DNA from: Ecdyonurus torrentis
Lineage: Eukaryota > Arthropoda > Insecta > Ephemeroptera > Heptageniidae
Assembly (NCBI GenBank): GCA_949318235.1
Contig: OX439133.1
Span: 17,047,099 to 17,111,098 of the forward strand
DNA length: 64,000 nt
Direction of reading: 5' to 3'
Shown here piece by piece: positions 12,195 to 26,622 of this stretch (position 1 is its first letter; the number at the start of each line of letters is the position of its first letter). The translations under genes were made by a program, and so were the position numbers. Under the pieces are notes generated by a model. It made no database searches. It had not been told where the DNA came from and saw only the letters and a program-made list of their open reading frames with translations.

Positions 12195-13103
12195 TCACAA
12201 AATGGTTTTCACAGAACTGATGACAATTTATACATGAATATGTCGTGCGGGTTGCATAAGTTGAAATTTTCTGATCACTGCTACGGAGCTACAGTTGGGT
12301 TTTGAGACAAACAAAAGTTATTTATATAAGTTTCATCAAGTGTTTTTTATGTGAATTAGTGTGTTCCTGATGCCTACATTTTTTATTAAAGGGATTAACT
12401 CGAGGGCGAACATGAAAAAATAAGTGAAAATTAGAAGAAAAATGATGTGCATATCATTAGAATACGCATGTGAGAAGTGGGAGAAATCACGGCTAATCTT
12501 GAAAGAAGGGTTGCACGCGCGCTTGCGCGTGACGTCACCGTTAAACAAACAAAACATTGCTAGGCTAGGCTCATAGCGCTCACTATGGTGTTATGCATAA
12601 ACGCATAAACGCCTCTCTTTAAAAAACTATTTTACAATATCCCAATAATCATACAAAAGTATTATAAAGAAAAAAACTTAAACATAGATGATGAATGCTC
12701 ATAATATTCGCTTCAAAACAACATAACTATATAAAGCAAATTTTAGTGTTGATTATATAGTATGATGAATTTTTAAAGTTTCTTTATTTATTTGACAGCA
12801 TTTTAAACTCTAGTTTCTTCAACATGTGGAACATATTTAAATGTAAATAAAGAGGAGTTTTACCATCATTTTTGTTATGAGAATGAATTTTACATATTGT
12901 ACTAAATTATAGGGATTGTATTAAAAAAATATATAATAATAAAACTACAAAAAAAAAACTATACTGCTAGTACATATATAATATAAATGTAATAAATTCA
13001 TCAAAACATTACATTAAATTCGTAATTAAATTTACGTTAAAAATGCAAAGAGAGAGAAAGAAGAAAAGAAGAAACGTACAACATTAGAGTGTTGGTAATA
13101 AAA

Positions 13104-13121
13104 AAAAAAAAAAAAAAAAAA
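13104..13121. repeat. Poly(A) run
   Basis: About 18 A, inside the 2.66-kb element, followed by a CT-rich stretch at 13165-13195. Confidence 0.8.
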
Positions 13122-13575
13122 CAGAAGTGTAATATATAATAAGTAAACAAGAGTTTGCAATATAGTCTCTCTCTCTGTCTCCCTCTTTCTCTCTCCTACC
13201 CAACATACGTATGTATATGATAGCTAGTGCAATTTTAATTTAACTGATCGGCCGTTGACCAACTTAAACCATGTTAGTGTATGCATTATTTTCACTTGGA
13301 AACTCCAACCGAACACGATTTACAACGCACGAGGGGATGACAAATCTAACGTTCTAGAAATTCTGATTATTATAATATAATATGAAATCGTGTAATGAAA
13401 AGTACATACCATAGAGTTTATATATTTGCTATTTGTAATAACATAGAGGGTGCGGTTGTTTTTTAAAATTTAAAAAACAGAAAAAACAAACAAAAACAAA
13501 CATTTTTAGAAACATGACGAATCAGATTCACTCATAAAAAGTTATGTTTCCTCTTATAAATAATACTGTATCACA

Positions 13576-13579
<4 letters not shown>

Positions 13580-13617
<38 letters not shown>
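13580..13617. repeat. (CT)n microsatellite
   Basis: About 19 perfect CT dinucleotides, inside the 2.66-kb element. Confidence 0.95.
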
Positions 13618-13623
<6 letters not shown>

Positions 13624-14475
13624 TCATCCTCTCTCATACTCACACTTCAAGATGAAATTGTGACATGTGAGAAAAGAAAGACGACGAGATTAGTCACCTC
13701 ATTTAGTGTGAGCTTGACTTTTGCAGTGGTACTATGTTGTGTATTTATGTGTGTGGCATAGTGCGTAAAATATAATCTATTGTAAAATTGAAAATTCGCT
13801 GTAACCAAATATAAATTGGCGGCGAGATTTACTTACAAAAATTAATAACTATCTCATGGAACCTATAACTCACTACAAAATACAGACGATAAATTTGCTG
13901 ATCTTGTTTTGCAACATAGTGTACAGTACAGTACCTCACTACGTTGCGCCAATTCCAAAGCCACCAATAGTTGAGGCACTTGCAGCTCGTTACACGAGGA
14001 TGTAATATCAACTATATATGCAAATGTTTCAGTTACGCTATGTTCATTGTATAAGGTTAGATACTATTTATTTTTATATTTATATTATTGAATGGTTGGT
14101 GAAAACTTTTTTTTTTATGATATTATTAAAATATACCATAAGTATTGTGCCTATACAAGAATACAGAAAGCGAGAGAGAGAGAGAGATGATTATTCGCAC
14201 TAGAATTATATAGTTGAGCACATTTTAAAAATGCATTGTAATTGTAACAGTATTTGTGCAAATAACGTTTTGCTTCGTAATACGTATAATATCTAAATAT
14301 ACAAATGATTATAAGTTTTAATTAAACCCTATATAAATATGTATGTAATGTAAAATATATAATGTATTATTTGTTATATATATTATATATATATATATAT
14401 AATAATGTATAACACATACATTATATTTTTTGTACATATTTAATGTATATAATAAAAAATATGTAATATTATATA

Positions 14476-14624
<149 letters not shown>

Positions 14625-15414
14625 GATTGAATGTAGTAATAAAATTAAGCACGTATCATATGCAATTACTCTGTAATTCTACATTATATTCAATATATCG
14701 GTCCACTTTAGTGATGAATATAATGTGTCGCGTTATAAAAAAGTAAATAGCTAGCATTTTCGAATGTATTTATAGTCATTTTAAACATAAAAATCGCACC
14801 TTTCTTCTGGTGCTCTTTTATTCTCTACATTTTTGTTTCCATCTTTACAATTAATTTTTATAATAAGCTCGCAATGCTAATTTAGCCGCGCTGCGAAATA
14901 GCGATCGCTAACGGTGATGTCACGAGGAAAGAGTAGACAGCGCCCCCACCCTTACACGGCGTCAGAGCCGGTTAAGATGCACATCATTCTCAACCTAATT
15001 TTTAACTGAATTTTTCATTTTTGCTTCGATATATATCCTTTAAACTAAAAAATCAAAACCAAATTATGAAATCTGTTGAAGATTTCATAAAAATGTTTAT
15101 AGTATTTATTTATGTTGTATATATATTTTTTTTTAAATTTAATAATAAATTATTTAATAAAATTGCATTTTTTTAACTTTTAAAACAATATTATAAAAAT
15201 AATAACATTTAAGTATTTATAATATTTTGTAAGTAAATTTATAAATTAAACTACAACTTACATTAATGTACCTGAATAACTAACTCAATTTATAGTACGT
15301 GTGTTATGTTAGATCAAATATTTGATAAGCTACACATGAAAATGCAATTTATTACACATGAAATAATTTACTGTAGTTTGAGCTATCAGATGTACCTGGA
15401 TTTGATAAGGGTTG

Positions 15415-15755
15415 TCTTTTGTTGGCTTGTATCTCAAAATTTAAAAAGAAAACGTCATAATTTTTTCACGTCACCTCAAACTTAATGATAACAGCTACTC
15501 ATGATAAAAATTCCAGTACCCGTGACCATCAGATAACAGAGAAAATAATTTTTAAAATTTACTAAAATTAACATGGCCTCTTATAAGACTAAAACTTCAA
15601 AAAAAATCATAATTCAAAATCTAGCATGGTGACCCCCCAAAATTTTTACATTTTTGAAGTTGCCTTATCCTAATGTATCACCATGCAAAATTTCAGATTT
15701 TTCCTTCTTTACGACTTTTTAGTCAAATCCTGTAGTAGCTGATTTCCCGCCTTAA
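15415..15755 (+). mobile_element. TTAA-2 element, copy 2
   Basis: Left ATAA|GGGTTGTC, right ...TGATTTCCCGCC|TTAA at 15752-15755. The insertion lies precisely in the GATTTGATTAAGGAG boundary motif, which is uninterrupted in several other units. Internal sequence matches copy 1 in reverse orientation (e.g. GGTGACCCCCCAAAA, ATGTATCACCATGCAAAATT). Length 341 bp, no ORF. Confidence 0.85.
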
Positions 15756-15935
15756 GGAGATCATTAAGGGGTATCAACATAACGTTATATGAAATACGCT
15801 TGGATCCCATACTGGATTAATGAATGACATTGTTCAGCATAGAACAAACTACGGTTTTTAACATTTTCTTTGCGATACATACATTTTGTTGTTATTATTA
15901 TTTTCCTTACATATTTAAAATCATAATTTAACCTA

Positions 15936-16336
15936 TTGACGTAGAAGGTGACTGACTTAGGGCCGGAAATCGATAAAAAAAAAACTATATTTTTTTCAAA
16001 ATAATTTTTTTATATTATTTATTTGTCCAACAAAACTAACACTGTAATTTTCAAATAAAATTCAGTTCAATAAAATAAAAAAATACGAAAAAAGTTCTAA
16101 TAATATTCTAAATTTATATTATAAAAGTTTGTAATTTGACCAAAATTTGGCGCTAAAATTGGAATTTCCACATTTACATGTTTTCTGTAAAGTGGAATAA
16201 CTTAAATATTTGATCATGTTTTCTCATGTTTGATGTAACTAAACTTTTACGTACCATTTCTTCTTGATTTTGTGTTTATATTATAATTCACAACTGTCTA
16301 GTTTGCGATATAACAGTCGGTCACATACCCCCTTCA
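15936..16336 (+). mobile_element. TTAA-1 element inside TA-1
   Basis: Flanked by TTGA (15936-15939) and TTCA (16333-16336), both one base from TTAA, between 'AACCTA' and 'CAGCATCAATGCTCTC', which are contiguous (CCTATTAACAGCATCAATG) in units without it. Ends GTAGAAGGTGACTGACTT and GTCGGTCACATACCCCC. This shows TTAA-1 is a mobile module with its own insertion site, different from the site used at 5.0, 23.0 and 27.0 kb. Confidence 0.8.
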
Positions 16337-16714
16337 CAGCATCAATGCTCTCAAAAAGATTTCTTACTATTTTTAAACTGGTAAAATGAGTCATATTCCT
16401 ATATTGGCATTAGATTATTAAGTGATCCAACATGGCGTCGACTTTAACATATATGCATACACTTTACTGTATTATTTATGACGTCAGAAACAGGTAGAAG
16501 TTTGTATAAAAATGTTGTGCGGGTTGTTTAAGTTACATTTTTCTGATCGATGCTATGGCTCTACAGTTGGGTTTTGAGACATACTAATATTATTTATGTA
16601 AGTGCAATCAAGTGTTTTGTGATTTATATAGTGATTTGGTCATGTCTAAGCCTTTAAATCAAGTTAGTGTTATTTAAAACATAACTATAAAAAATATTGA
16701 TGATATAAAAGAAA

Positions 16715-16718
<4 letters not shown>

Positions 16719-16771
<53 letters not shown>

Positions 16772-16773
16772 GA

Positions 16774-16816
<43 letters not shown>

Positions 16817-16817
16817 A

Positions 16818-16863
<46 letters not shown>

Positions 16864-16886
16864 GTATGTGTATATATATATATATA
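16719..16886. repeat. (TA)n and (TATATG)n microsatellite
   Basis: TA dinucleotides to about 16764, then roughly 17 hexamers of the TATATG/TATGTA type with variants (AATATG, AAATG), then TA again. The 88-codon minus-strand frame over it is repeat only. Confidence 0.9.
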
Positions 16887-17640
<754 letters not shown>

Positions 17641-18031
17641 TTTTAATTAATATATATTATCAATTTAATAATAGTACATTTATAATAATTTGAAAAATAA
17701 TTTAAAAATAACAATATATAGTTTATAATATTTTAAATGTAAATTTATAAATTAAATTAAAACTAAAATTGGGTGCTTTAATTAATAAAAGTATGTTTTC
17801 TTCATCCTATCTTGAACAACTGATTTAAAAACGTTCAAATGGTAAGAATAGATTGATATTAAAGAGAGTTGAGTCTAAAAGGTAATGAATGATAATGAAG
17901 TTATTCAAGAATATTAATCAAACAGTTGCTGCGCGATTTGATTCAAGAGTTTAATATGGTGTAGTCGCATGTATTATTATTAAATTCGCTTGGACAACAT
18001 ACAGGATCAATGAATAACTTTGTTCAGCATA

Positions 18032-18330
18032 ACTTCTTCAGTCCATGAGTTTTTTTTAAAAAGATTTTTCACTTTCGTACATTTTAACCACGTTGTTGTG
18101 TGGCTCTCAGAATGACAAGATATGCTTTTTTTTGTTAAAAAGGTTTTCTTATTTTTGCGTATCCCCTGTCTACTCTAGAATGCTCAAAAAGCGTTAAAAA
18201 TTGCGTAAATTCAGTTGCGTCTTCTGGTCTAAATTTTGTATTTTTATCTCGATTTTTTTTCATTTTTTTCTTTCTATTTATCATTGAATTATCTGATGTC
18301 CAGTGTACTGTATACTGGGACTGAAGTGGG
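18032..18330. mobile_element. About 300-bp insertion in TA-1, probable MITE
   Basis: Interrupts 'TGTTCAGCATA|GAACAAACTACG'. Ends ACTTCTTCAGTCC and GGGACTGAAGTGG share an inverted CTTCAGTCC. An internal block near 18070-18120 (GTGTGGCTCTCAGAATGACAA) recurs inverted at 63066-63110. Frames across it are not convincing genes. Confidence 0.55.
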
Positions 18331-20122
18331 TAGAACAAACTACGTTGTTGGCTATTATCTTTGTGAAATAGTTTATTATTATTATTGTCACAAATTTGAG
18401 AAATTAATTCAACCTGTGATCTTATAGTATTTTTAAATTAGCAAAATGAGACATTGTCCTATATCGCCCCATGTTATTGAGTGTTCTAACATGAAGTCGA
18501 CTTTAACAACAATGCATACATTCTATTGCAATGTTGTTAAACAATTATTATTTGTATTTTGTCTGGCTTTTTCTTCCTTCTATGACACCAAAACCGCAAG
18601 CTTGTCTCGTCAGCCATGAATGTAAATATGGCACCACAAGAGAGTGAAAATACAGTTAACCCGCATCGAAAAATAAGATAGTGAAATATTTTCTTAATAT
18701 TTTCTACAGATTTATTTTTATTTTAAACAATAGAAAAGAGACATTTCCTAAAATTTATGACTGATTTTTAAAGATTTTCTCATAGATGCACCATAAAAAG
18801 GACTTTTTAAAACATTTTCATTCATTTTAAAAGATTTTTACAAAATTTCTTACATATTCCACGCAATTTTATTTACTTGTATACCTGCGCAAACAATAGA
18901 TATGAGAACAAATGATTTTTGACCGCGCGCTGCAGCTATTGTGTAAAATTAGTAAGAAATCTTAAGTAGGTTTTCTACAGATTTTAATGCAATAAAAGTG
19001 ACAGCACATTGGCAGGTATAAAAATTGAAAAAGATTTTCAGCATTTTAAACAATTTTTTAATTTTTAAAGATTTCTTCCTTTTTTTTTTTGTATATGTAA
19101 ATGAATTGATTTAAAATGTGAAGAAAGGTTTATATACAAGCGGCAAACAATCAAAACTAACATTTTTTTTTAAAAACTATAAATTAGTTATTAAAATATG
19201 TATTTGCAAGACAAAATACGTCTATATTTATGTTTGTTTTTTTTCGATATTGTCCTACTCATTATAATTTATATTGTTTACAAACAAAAAAATTGAAAAT
19301 TTCAAAATTTGTATTTTTTATTTTTAGTAAAAAAAAGTGAGAAATAAACAAAAATAAGTTGCTTTACAAAATTTATATGAACTGAAATTTAGCGTAATGA
19401 ATAATGAATCAAACTCTTCAAAATATGATGTCAATTTTATTTTTAATCAGAATAAGAACAAAGTATAATATATTTTTTATAGATATATTAATAGAACGGC
19501 ACAAAAATATTTATTTTATGTGCAGCGCAGCAAAATGCGATGTAACTATTATAATTCCAGATAATTGTTTTTGTAAAAATACAAATTAAATATGTATATA
19601 CACCCGAATATTTATAAGATATTTTAAATTTTATGTTTTAAAATATCGTAATTGTATATTTGCAATTTTACAGTATTTAATCATCGTTAATTAAAAATTC
19701 GTTTGTATCAATCCTTTTGATATGCTGCAAATAAAATAAATATTTTTGTGCTGAAAATTTTGTACTGTATTTATTATATAACTATATTTACATCTCAACT
19801 TTTTTCTTCTTATTAAAAATTGAAAACTAGTTTGACTTTTGATTATTGTTATTTTGATTATTTATATTAAATTTTTACTTTAAATTATTTAGGATGTACA
19901 GATAGGTCGTATCGGAATAATAAAAAAAAATTACTGTCACTATAATATATATAAAAGAAAACGAAACATTTTTTAAAATGATATATGTATATAAACCGCA
20001 AAGTTTTTGATCTTCTAATCTTTATTATATAAATACATATATAATTTGTAAAAGAATAATGATGTTAATGCTAAGTGACGCCCATTGAAAGAATGTATTA
20101 AAATAGTTGTTAAAATAAAGAC

Positions 20123-20149
20123 AAAAAAAAAAAAAAAAAAAAAAAAAAA
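20123..20149. repeat. Poly(A) run
   Basis: 27 consecutive A. Confidence 0.95.
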
Positions 20150-20260
20150 TCTCGTCTTAATACTTATAGCATAATTATTATTATTATTATACATATACAA
20201 TATATTAATATATTGTAATATATAATACATATATTATTATTACATATAATATATATATAA

Positions 20261-20428
20261 TAATTTACTTTTACTTTGTAACTTATTAACAGATTTATTT
20301 TTGTGGTACAATGAAAACAGAGAATTCTCTAGAGCAAAAATTTGCAATTGGTATATATATATTTCTCCGTTTTCACTGTACCTATCAAAATTAAATCTGT
20401 TAATAAGTTTCAAAGTAAAAGTAAATTA
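20261..20428. mobile_element. 168-bp palindromic MITE
   Basis: Arms of about 65 bp (20261-20325 and 20362-20428): left TAATTTACTTTTACTTTG then ACTTATTAACAGATTTA, right the inverted equivalent with a few changes and a 2-bp gap. Ends TAATTTAC/GTAAATTA allow a TA or TAA target. Nested in the 2.5-kb element. Confidence 0.85.
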
Positions 20429-21727
20429 AACATATTTTGATAATACAGTATAATATATTTTACGTGTATTATTCTACAAGCAAAATAAATATAATATTTG
20501 AATTATTATATAAAGTATTATACTTATTTTGTAGATTTATCTGTGACTTCGTCTTTTTTTAAGTAAAGCAAAAGTCACTAAAATTGAAAGTTTTTTCGCT
20601 CTGTTTCAGGTATCGGGTCACTTTTAAATAGACATACAAAACGCATTAATTGTTTAAAAAATATGTGATTCATGACAAAAATGTCATTTTAATGTCTAAG
20701 TCGGCTAATTTTTCAGCAAGGTGGCTTATTTAATTACAATCTTATTAAAAGTTCTGCAAATCAAACTGGTTAGGCTAAAAAAAACTCTCGCCTTATATAG
20801 TGATTTTTAAAAACTTTAACATAAAAATGTGTGCCGAACACATATGCGTGCGTACAATAGATGCGAAATGTTAGGCAGGTAGCGCTAGGGACTAGAATAA
20901 TTGACAGGCAGGTCTTTATTTAGGGGCGGCGCGCGGTCGGTCTTTGAGCTATTGTCCTCGCTTTTCTTTTATGATTTTTATTGTAAAAGCCTTCCACAGA
21001 TTTTTAGACATTTTTACACATTTATTTTCAATAAGATTTACAACCTTTCCTATATTTTTTAATCTTATTTAGTTTTTTTGAATGGACATTTCCAACCATT
21101 AAAAATTGAAACAAATTAAATCTGTAGAAAACTTTCTTCTGATTTTTACAAATATAATTTTAAAATCATTCGAAACCTTATTTTTGGATGCGGGAAGTAT
21201 ACTATTTGTGTGACTATTCTGGTTTATGACGTCAGAAATACATAAAAATTAGAATGAAAATGTGGAGAGGGTTGCATAAGCCGCATCACAACTATGGGTT
21301 TTCAGACACAGTAATTTTATTTCTGTAAGTCTTATGAAGTGTTTTTTAATGTAAATTGCAGTATTTTTTTCTGGTCTATGCCTCTATTCAAGTAAGAGTA
21401 TATTAAAACCTAACTACTAAAACTATTGCAGATGTCATAAAAATGTTTATTTTATTTATTTTGCATTATAAAATAAAAAATATTATTAAATTAAAAAAAT
21501 AACATTTTTAAAAATTTTAAAAATTATTTAAAAATAATAACATATTATATAAATCTTATAATATTTTATAATTTAAATTATAAATTAAATTACAAAAACT
21601 CGACAGCTAAGATAAATTAAATTTTAAAATTGTTATGTGTATTATTTAGTTATGTTGAATGAAGATTGTAATTTTACGGTTGAATATTAAACGTTAACAA
21701 GATAAGAAACCATAAAAAATTTGAAAT

Positions 21728-23034
21728 AATTCGCTGCTGTGGCATTTGAAATATGAAAGGGTAACCGACTGAACTAGGACCGAAAATTGTTAAAAGAGGA
21801 ACTATATTCACAATATATTTTTTACATGTCTTCTCTCCAGCAACACAAACATTGCAATACTCAAATGAAATCGAGTAGATTAAAAAAATAAAAATAAAAT
21901 ATTCTGAAAAAAGTTTTAGATATGATTTTTTATTTTAAATAAGTTTCTATTTTAGATGTCAACATGTTACTATAATCTTTAAAGTAGAATAACTTAAATA
22001 TTTGATCGTGGTATTACATGTTTTACGAAGATAAACTATTATTTTCTTTTTTATCTTTACTTTGTGTTAATTTTATAATTTTGGAGCGTCTAGTTTGCGA
22101 GATATCAGTCGGTCACCTACTCCCTTAAGGATAAGGAGTTCAATAGGGGTATCAGCATGACATTTTATAAAATGCACTTGGAGACCATACTGGAGTAATA
22201 AATAACATTGTTCAGTATAGAACAAACTACGTTGTTAGCTTTTGTCTTCGCTAAATCGTGTTTTATTATTATTATTATTTTTATCATATACTTGAGATAC
22301 CATTTCAACCTATTAACAACATCAATGCTCTCAAAAATATTTTATACTTCTTTTACACTGCAAGAAAGAGTCATATTCCTATATTGCCATAATATATGTT
22401 ATTGAGTAATCCTACATGGCGACGACTTGAACATTGTTTATGACGTCAAAAACAGGTAAAAATTGGTATGAAAATGTTGTGAGGGTTGCTTAAGTTGATA
22501 TTTTCTGATCACTGTTACGGCGCTTCAGTTGGGAATAGATACGAACTAATTTTATTTATGCAAGTCTCATCAAGTATTTTGTAAGATGTTAATTGTATTT
22601 TTTTCTTCAAGTCTGCTTTAACTCAATCCAAAGTCATTTTAAGCCAAACTAAAAAAAAAAAATTACTGTTATTATAAAAATATATATTATATTTATTTTT
22701 ATTATATTTATTATTAAATTTTAAAGATTTAAAAAAAAATTGCATAATTTATAAAAAATATATTTTAACAATTTAAACAAATTATTTAGCATAGTATACA
22801 GTATTATATAGTTTATAATATTTTATTAGTTTTATAAGTTAATTTATAAATTAAATTACGATAGCTAAATGAAAAATGAATAATTTATTCAATTTAATTT
22901 ATCTTTGAAGTTTTTGTGACCGTGATCATCAAATAGAATCAAATAGAAATTAGATTGTTGTATAGAGAAACGAAAGTTATGCAAATTAAGATATCATTCA
23001 ATGATATAAAATAATCAGTAGATGCAGAATTTGA
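21728..23034 (+). repeat. Array unit 13, short form with TTAA-1
   Basis: TTAA-1 (21747-22127), TA-1 from about 22140 (ATGCACTTGGAGACCATACTGG), short junction to TTAA-3 (TATGACGTCAAAAACAGG near 22440), core. Confidence 0.65.
21747..22127 (+). mobile_element. TTAA-1 element copy
   Basis: Left end degraded (AAAGGGTAACCGACTG), right end well kept (ATATCAGTCGGTCACCTACTCCCTTAA). No coding potential. Confidence 0.65.
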
Positions 23035-23454
23035 TTAACGAAGACCGCTGTGACCGACTTGAAATAAACCGGAAATCGTTAAAAGAAGAACTATATTATC
23101 ACAATATTTCTTTTTACATTGTTTTAATTCCAGTAAAAAAACTACTATACTTTTTAAAAGTAAATGAGTAAATTAAAGAAATAGACAAAAAAAAAAAAAC
23201 AAAAAAAACGAAAATTGTTGTAATATTATTTTTTATTTTAAACATGTTTCTAATGTGACTAAATTTTGCAGCTAAAATTTATATTTCCACATTTGCATGC
23301 AATCTGTAAAGTGGAATAACTTGACTTTTTGATCGTATTTCACATTTTTGACGAAGCTAAACTTTTAAAAACTCTATTTTCTTTACTTTATGTTAATTTT
23401 ATAATTTGCGAGCATCTTGTTTGCGAGATATCAGTCGGTCACCTACTACCTTAA
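23035..23454 (+). mobile_element. TTAA-1 element copy with both TTAA ends
   Basis: Intact TTAA at 23035-23038 and 23451-23454. Ends TTAACGAAG...TGTGACCGACTTG and ATCAGTCGGTCACCTAC...TTAA, an inverted pair. 420 bp, no ORF. Confidence 0.8.
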
Positions 23455-24075
23455 CAGCCATCAATGTTCTCAAAAATATTTCTTACTATTTCTAAACTGG
23501 TAAAATGAATCATATATCTATATGTTATTGAGTTATCCAACATGGCGTCGACTTTAACATAAATGCATACCCCCTATATGTTTATGACGTCATATACAGG
23601 TAAAAATTAGCATAAAAATGTTCTGGTTGCATTAGTCAAAATTTTCTGATCACTGCTACGGTGCTTTAGTTGGGCTTTGAGACAAACTATATAAGTCTCA
23701 TCAATTGTTTTGTGAAGTAAATTCTATTATTATCTTCTTGTCTATGCCTTTAAATTAAGTAAGAGTTATTTACATCTGAACTAAGAAAACTATTAATGAT
23801 ATCAAAAATGTGTGTAATATTTATTTTGTAACAATTTATTTTTATTAAAAATTTAAATTAATAAAAACTCATTTTTAAAAAATTAATTTCAAATACTTAA
23901 AATAGCACATAGATAATTATATTTTGTATGTAAATTTATAAATTAAATTACAATTAATAAGGGTGAAGATGAATAAATTATTTTAAACTCTCCAATATGT
24001 GTAGCTTTAGGGTGACGATCGAACGGATCGAAGGTAATTAGTTTACGGAAAAGTAATATGCGTTCTTAAAGTTAA
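23035..24075 (+). repeat. Array unit 14, short form, TTAA-1 joined to mid TA-1
   Basis: TTAA-1 (23035-23454) starts at the boundary-motif site (GATTTGATTAACGAAG) but ends at the TA-1 site (TTAACAGCCATCAATG), so the left half of TA-1 is missing; best read as recombination between two units with TTAA-1 at different sites. Right TA-1, short junction (TATGACGTCATATACAGG near 23585) and core follow. Confidence 0.65.
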
Positions 24076-25186
24076 AAAATAAATCAAAGATATAAAAGTA
24101 GCAAAATGAGTAATTTTCCTAAGCGGTCCATGTTATTGAGTGGTCCAACATGACGTCGACGTTAACATGAATGCATACACCCTATGGCAATATTGTTAAA
24201 CAATTATTATTTCTATTTTGTCTGGCTTTTTCTTCCTTCTATGATACCAAATCCGCAAGCTTGTGCCTTAATGCCATAGACCACATAAAACAACGTGTGC
24301 TTTTGAATGAATAAACATAAAATGGGATCTTCAAAACTTATGACAATTTTTTACCAGAATGTTAATGTATCCCCACGAGAGAGCGTGAAAAAATTGTTAA
24401 GTATGCAATGTGCGTGATTATTCATGTTTCTGACGTCAGAAACATGCAAAAATTAGTACGAAAATGTTGTCCAGGTTCCATAAATCGAATTTTCTGATCA
24501 CTGCTACGGGGCTACTGTTGGGTTTTGAGACAAACTAAAGTTATTTATGTAAATCCCATCAAGTGTTTTGTGATATAAATGCTTATGTTTTTCTCTGGTG
24601 TATTCCTTTTATGGCATAAAGCCATAATAAACAAAATGTTTTCTATAATAATTAAACACAAAATGGAATCCGCAGAATTGATGACATTTATACCAGAATG
24701 TTAAGAGGGCTCTACACGAGAGGTTAAAGTACTGTAAAGTAATGCTATGTGCGTGAGTATTCCTGTTTATGATGCCACAAACAGGTAAACTTACCTTAGT
24801 ATGAAAGATTTGAGTAGTTTAATAATTTGAAATTTTCCGATCATAGCTACGACACTATAGTTGAGTTTTAAGAAAAATTAATCTTATTTATGTAGCTTCT
24901 ATTAAGTGTTTTAAGAAAAATATATTATTAATTTAATTCAAACACATTTTAACAATTTAAAAAAATAATTTAAAATTAATAACTTTAGTGCATAGACAAT
25001 AATATTTAATAAGTAAATTTATAAATTAAATACCAACCATCATGATGTAGATAAATTGATTTATCAATACGTTGTTCCAATTTATGTTTCAACTTTTAAA
25101 CCTATAACCTAAAACCAATGAAGTTAACTTTTAAAAAATAAATATGCGTTATAGAAATTATGAAGTAATACAACAAAATAAAATAA
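24076..25186 (+). repeat. Array unit 15, lacking left TA-1, with two TTAA-3 segments
   Basis: Same core/TA-1 junction as the unit at 7.55 kb. TTAA-3 is present almost twice: 24265-24610 (CTGACGTCAGAAACATGC near 24431) and again 24615-24900 with a degraded GATGCCACAAACAGG. Core follows. Confidence 0.6.
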
Positions 25187-25206
25187 TTTCTTGCTGCCAA
25201 ATTTGA

Positions 25207-25568
25207 TTATCGAGGAAGGTGATTGACTTGTCTTGGGCGGAAATAGTTAAACGTTAGAATAAATTTTAGCAATAAATCTATCGCATTCTTCAATTTCGGC
25301 CAAACAAACTATAATTTTCAAATAATAAAATTGTATATTAAAAAAAAAAAAAAGAAAAAAAAAAGAAAAGCAAAATGTTTTAATATTCGTTAAAATTTAT
25401 ATTCTACATTTGCATCTAATCTGTGAAGTGGATTAAACTATATTGGATTATGTGTTCACATTTTTAACGAAGCTAAACTAGATTACTTTTTCTTGATTAC
25501 TTTGTAATTGTTTAATAATTAGCGACCGTCTAGTTTGCAAGGTATCAGTCGGTCAACTACCCCCTTAA
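25207..25568 (+). mobile_element. TTAA-1 element copy
   Basis: TTATCGAGGAAGGTGATTGACTTG at the left (TTAA degraded to TTAT), GGTATCAGTCGGTCAAC...CCCCCTTAA at the right. Contains an A-rich simple stretch near 25341-25370. Confidence 0.65.
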
Positions 25569-26622
25569 GTACTTTAATGGTATCTGAATTGACATTTTAT
25601 TAAATGCGTTTGAAGACCATACTGGAATAATAAATAACATTGTTCAGCATGTGTATTAATCTATGTTTTTGGCTATTGTTGGCGAAATCATTTTTTAGTA
25701 TTTTTCACACATACTCCCTAATAAACTACAACCAATACGCTTTAAAAAAAAATACAGATTTAGTAATAATTTGTTAGAATTTTTTTAATTGGCAAAATGA
25801 GTCATTTTCTTATATCGGTCCATGTTATTAGATTATCCAACATGGCGTCGACGTTAACATATATATTGTTAAACAATTATTATTTGTATTTTGACTGGCA
25901 TTTTCTTCCTTCTATGACACTAAAACCGCAAGCTTGTGCCTAAAGGGCCTAAAGCCATAGACAAGATGTTCTCTTAAATAATTAAACACAAAATGAGGAT
26001 CCACAGAATTGATGACAATTTATACCAGAATGTAAACATGGCTCTACAAGATAAGGTTAAAATACTGTAAAGTATGCTATGTGCGTGAGTATTTCTGTTT
26101 ATGACGTCAGAAACCGGTAAAATTAGTATGAAAATATTGTGTAGTTTGATAGCTCGAGATTTTCCGATCACAGCTACGGCACTATAGTTTTGAGTTTTCA
26201 GACAAATCAATCTTAGTTATGAACTAACATAAAGTGTTTTAACAAAGATATATTACTAATTCACTAATGTGAAAACATTTCACATTTTCGCTCTCTTGCT
26301 ACGTAGTATTATTACTACTTCTCTCTTATTATAATTTTGTATGCAATCAAAGATTTTCATGAATGTTTTCTGTTGGGGTTAGGTGTAAGAGTGGGCCAGA
26401 CATATTGTCAGGCTTAAACCTCGCCCTTTCAAAAAGTTGTTTTTTTTTTTTTCAATGCATTTTTTTTTTTTTTTTTGAATAAAGACAATTATTTATTTAT
26501 ATATTTATTTATTAATACAAATACATTTTTAACAATTTAAAAATTATTTAAAATAATAACATTTATTACAAAATTAATAATATTTTATATAAAAATTTAT
26601 AAATTAAATTACCATCTATACA

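Larger units (their letters stand above)
18660..21194. mobile_element. 2.5-kb non-autonomous element with CCCGCATC ends
   Basis: Left end CCCGCATCGAAAAATAAG, right end (reverse complement) CCCGCATCCAAAAATAAG; inverted similarity reappears with TTTTCTACAGATTT. It interrupts TTAA-3 between 'GAAAATACAGTTAA' and 'AAGTATACTATTTG', which other units carry as 'AATACTGTAAAGTATGCTATTT'. A GC-richer patch (GGGGCGGCGCGCGGTCGG near 20930) mirrors GACCGCGCGCTGCAG near 18925. No transposase recognised; a further MITE is nested inside. Confidence 0.65.
17931..21727 (+). repeat. Array unit 12, long form with two insertions
   Basis: Boundary motif (CAGTTGCTGCGCGATTTGA), TA-1 split by the element at 18032-18330, spacer, TTAA-3 split by the 2.5-kb element at 18660-21194, then TTAA-3 right half (TATGACGTCAGAAATAC near 21228) and core. 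Confidence 0.6.
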
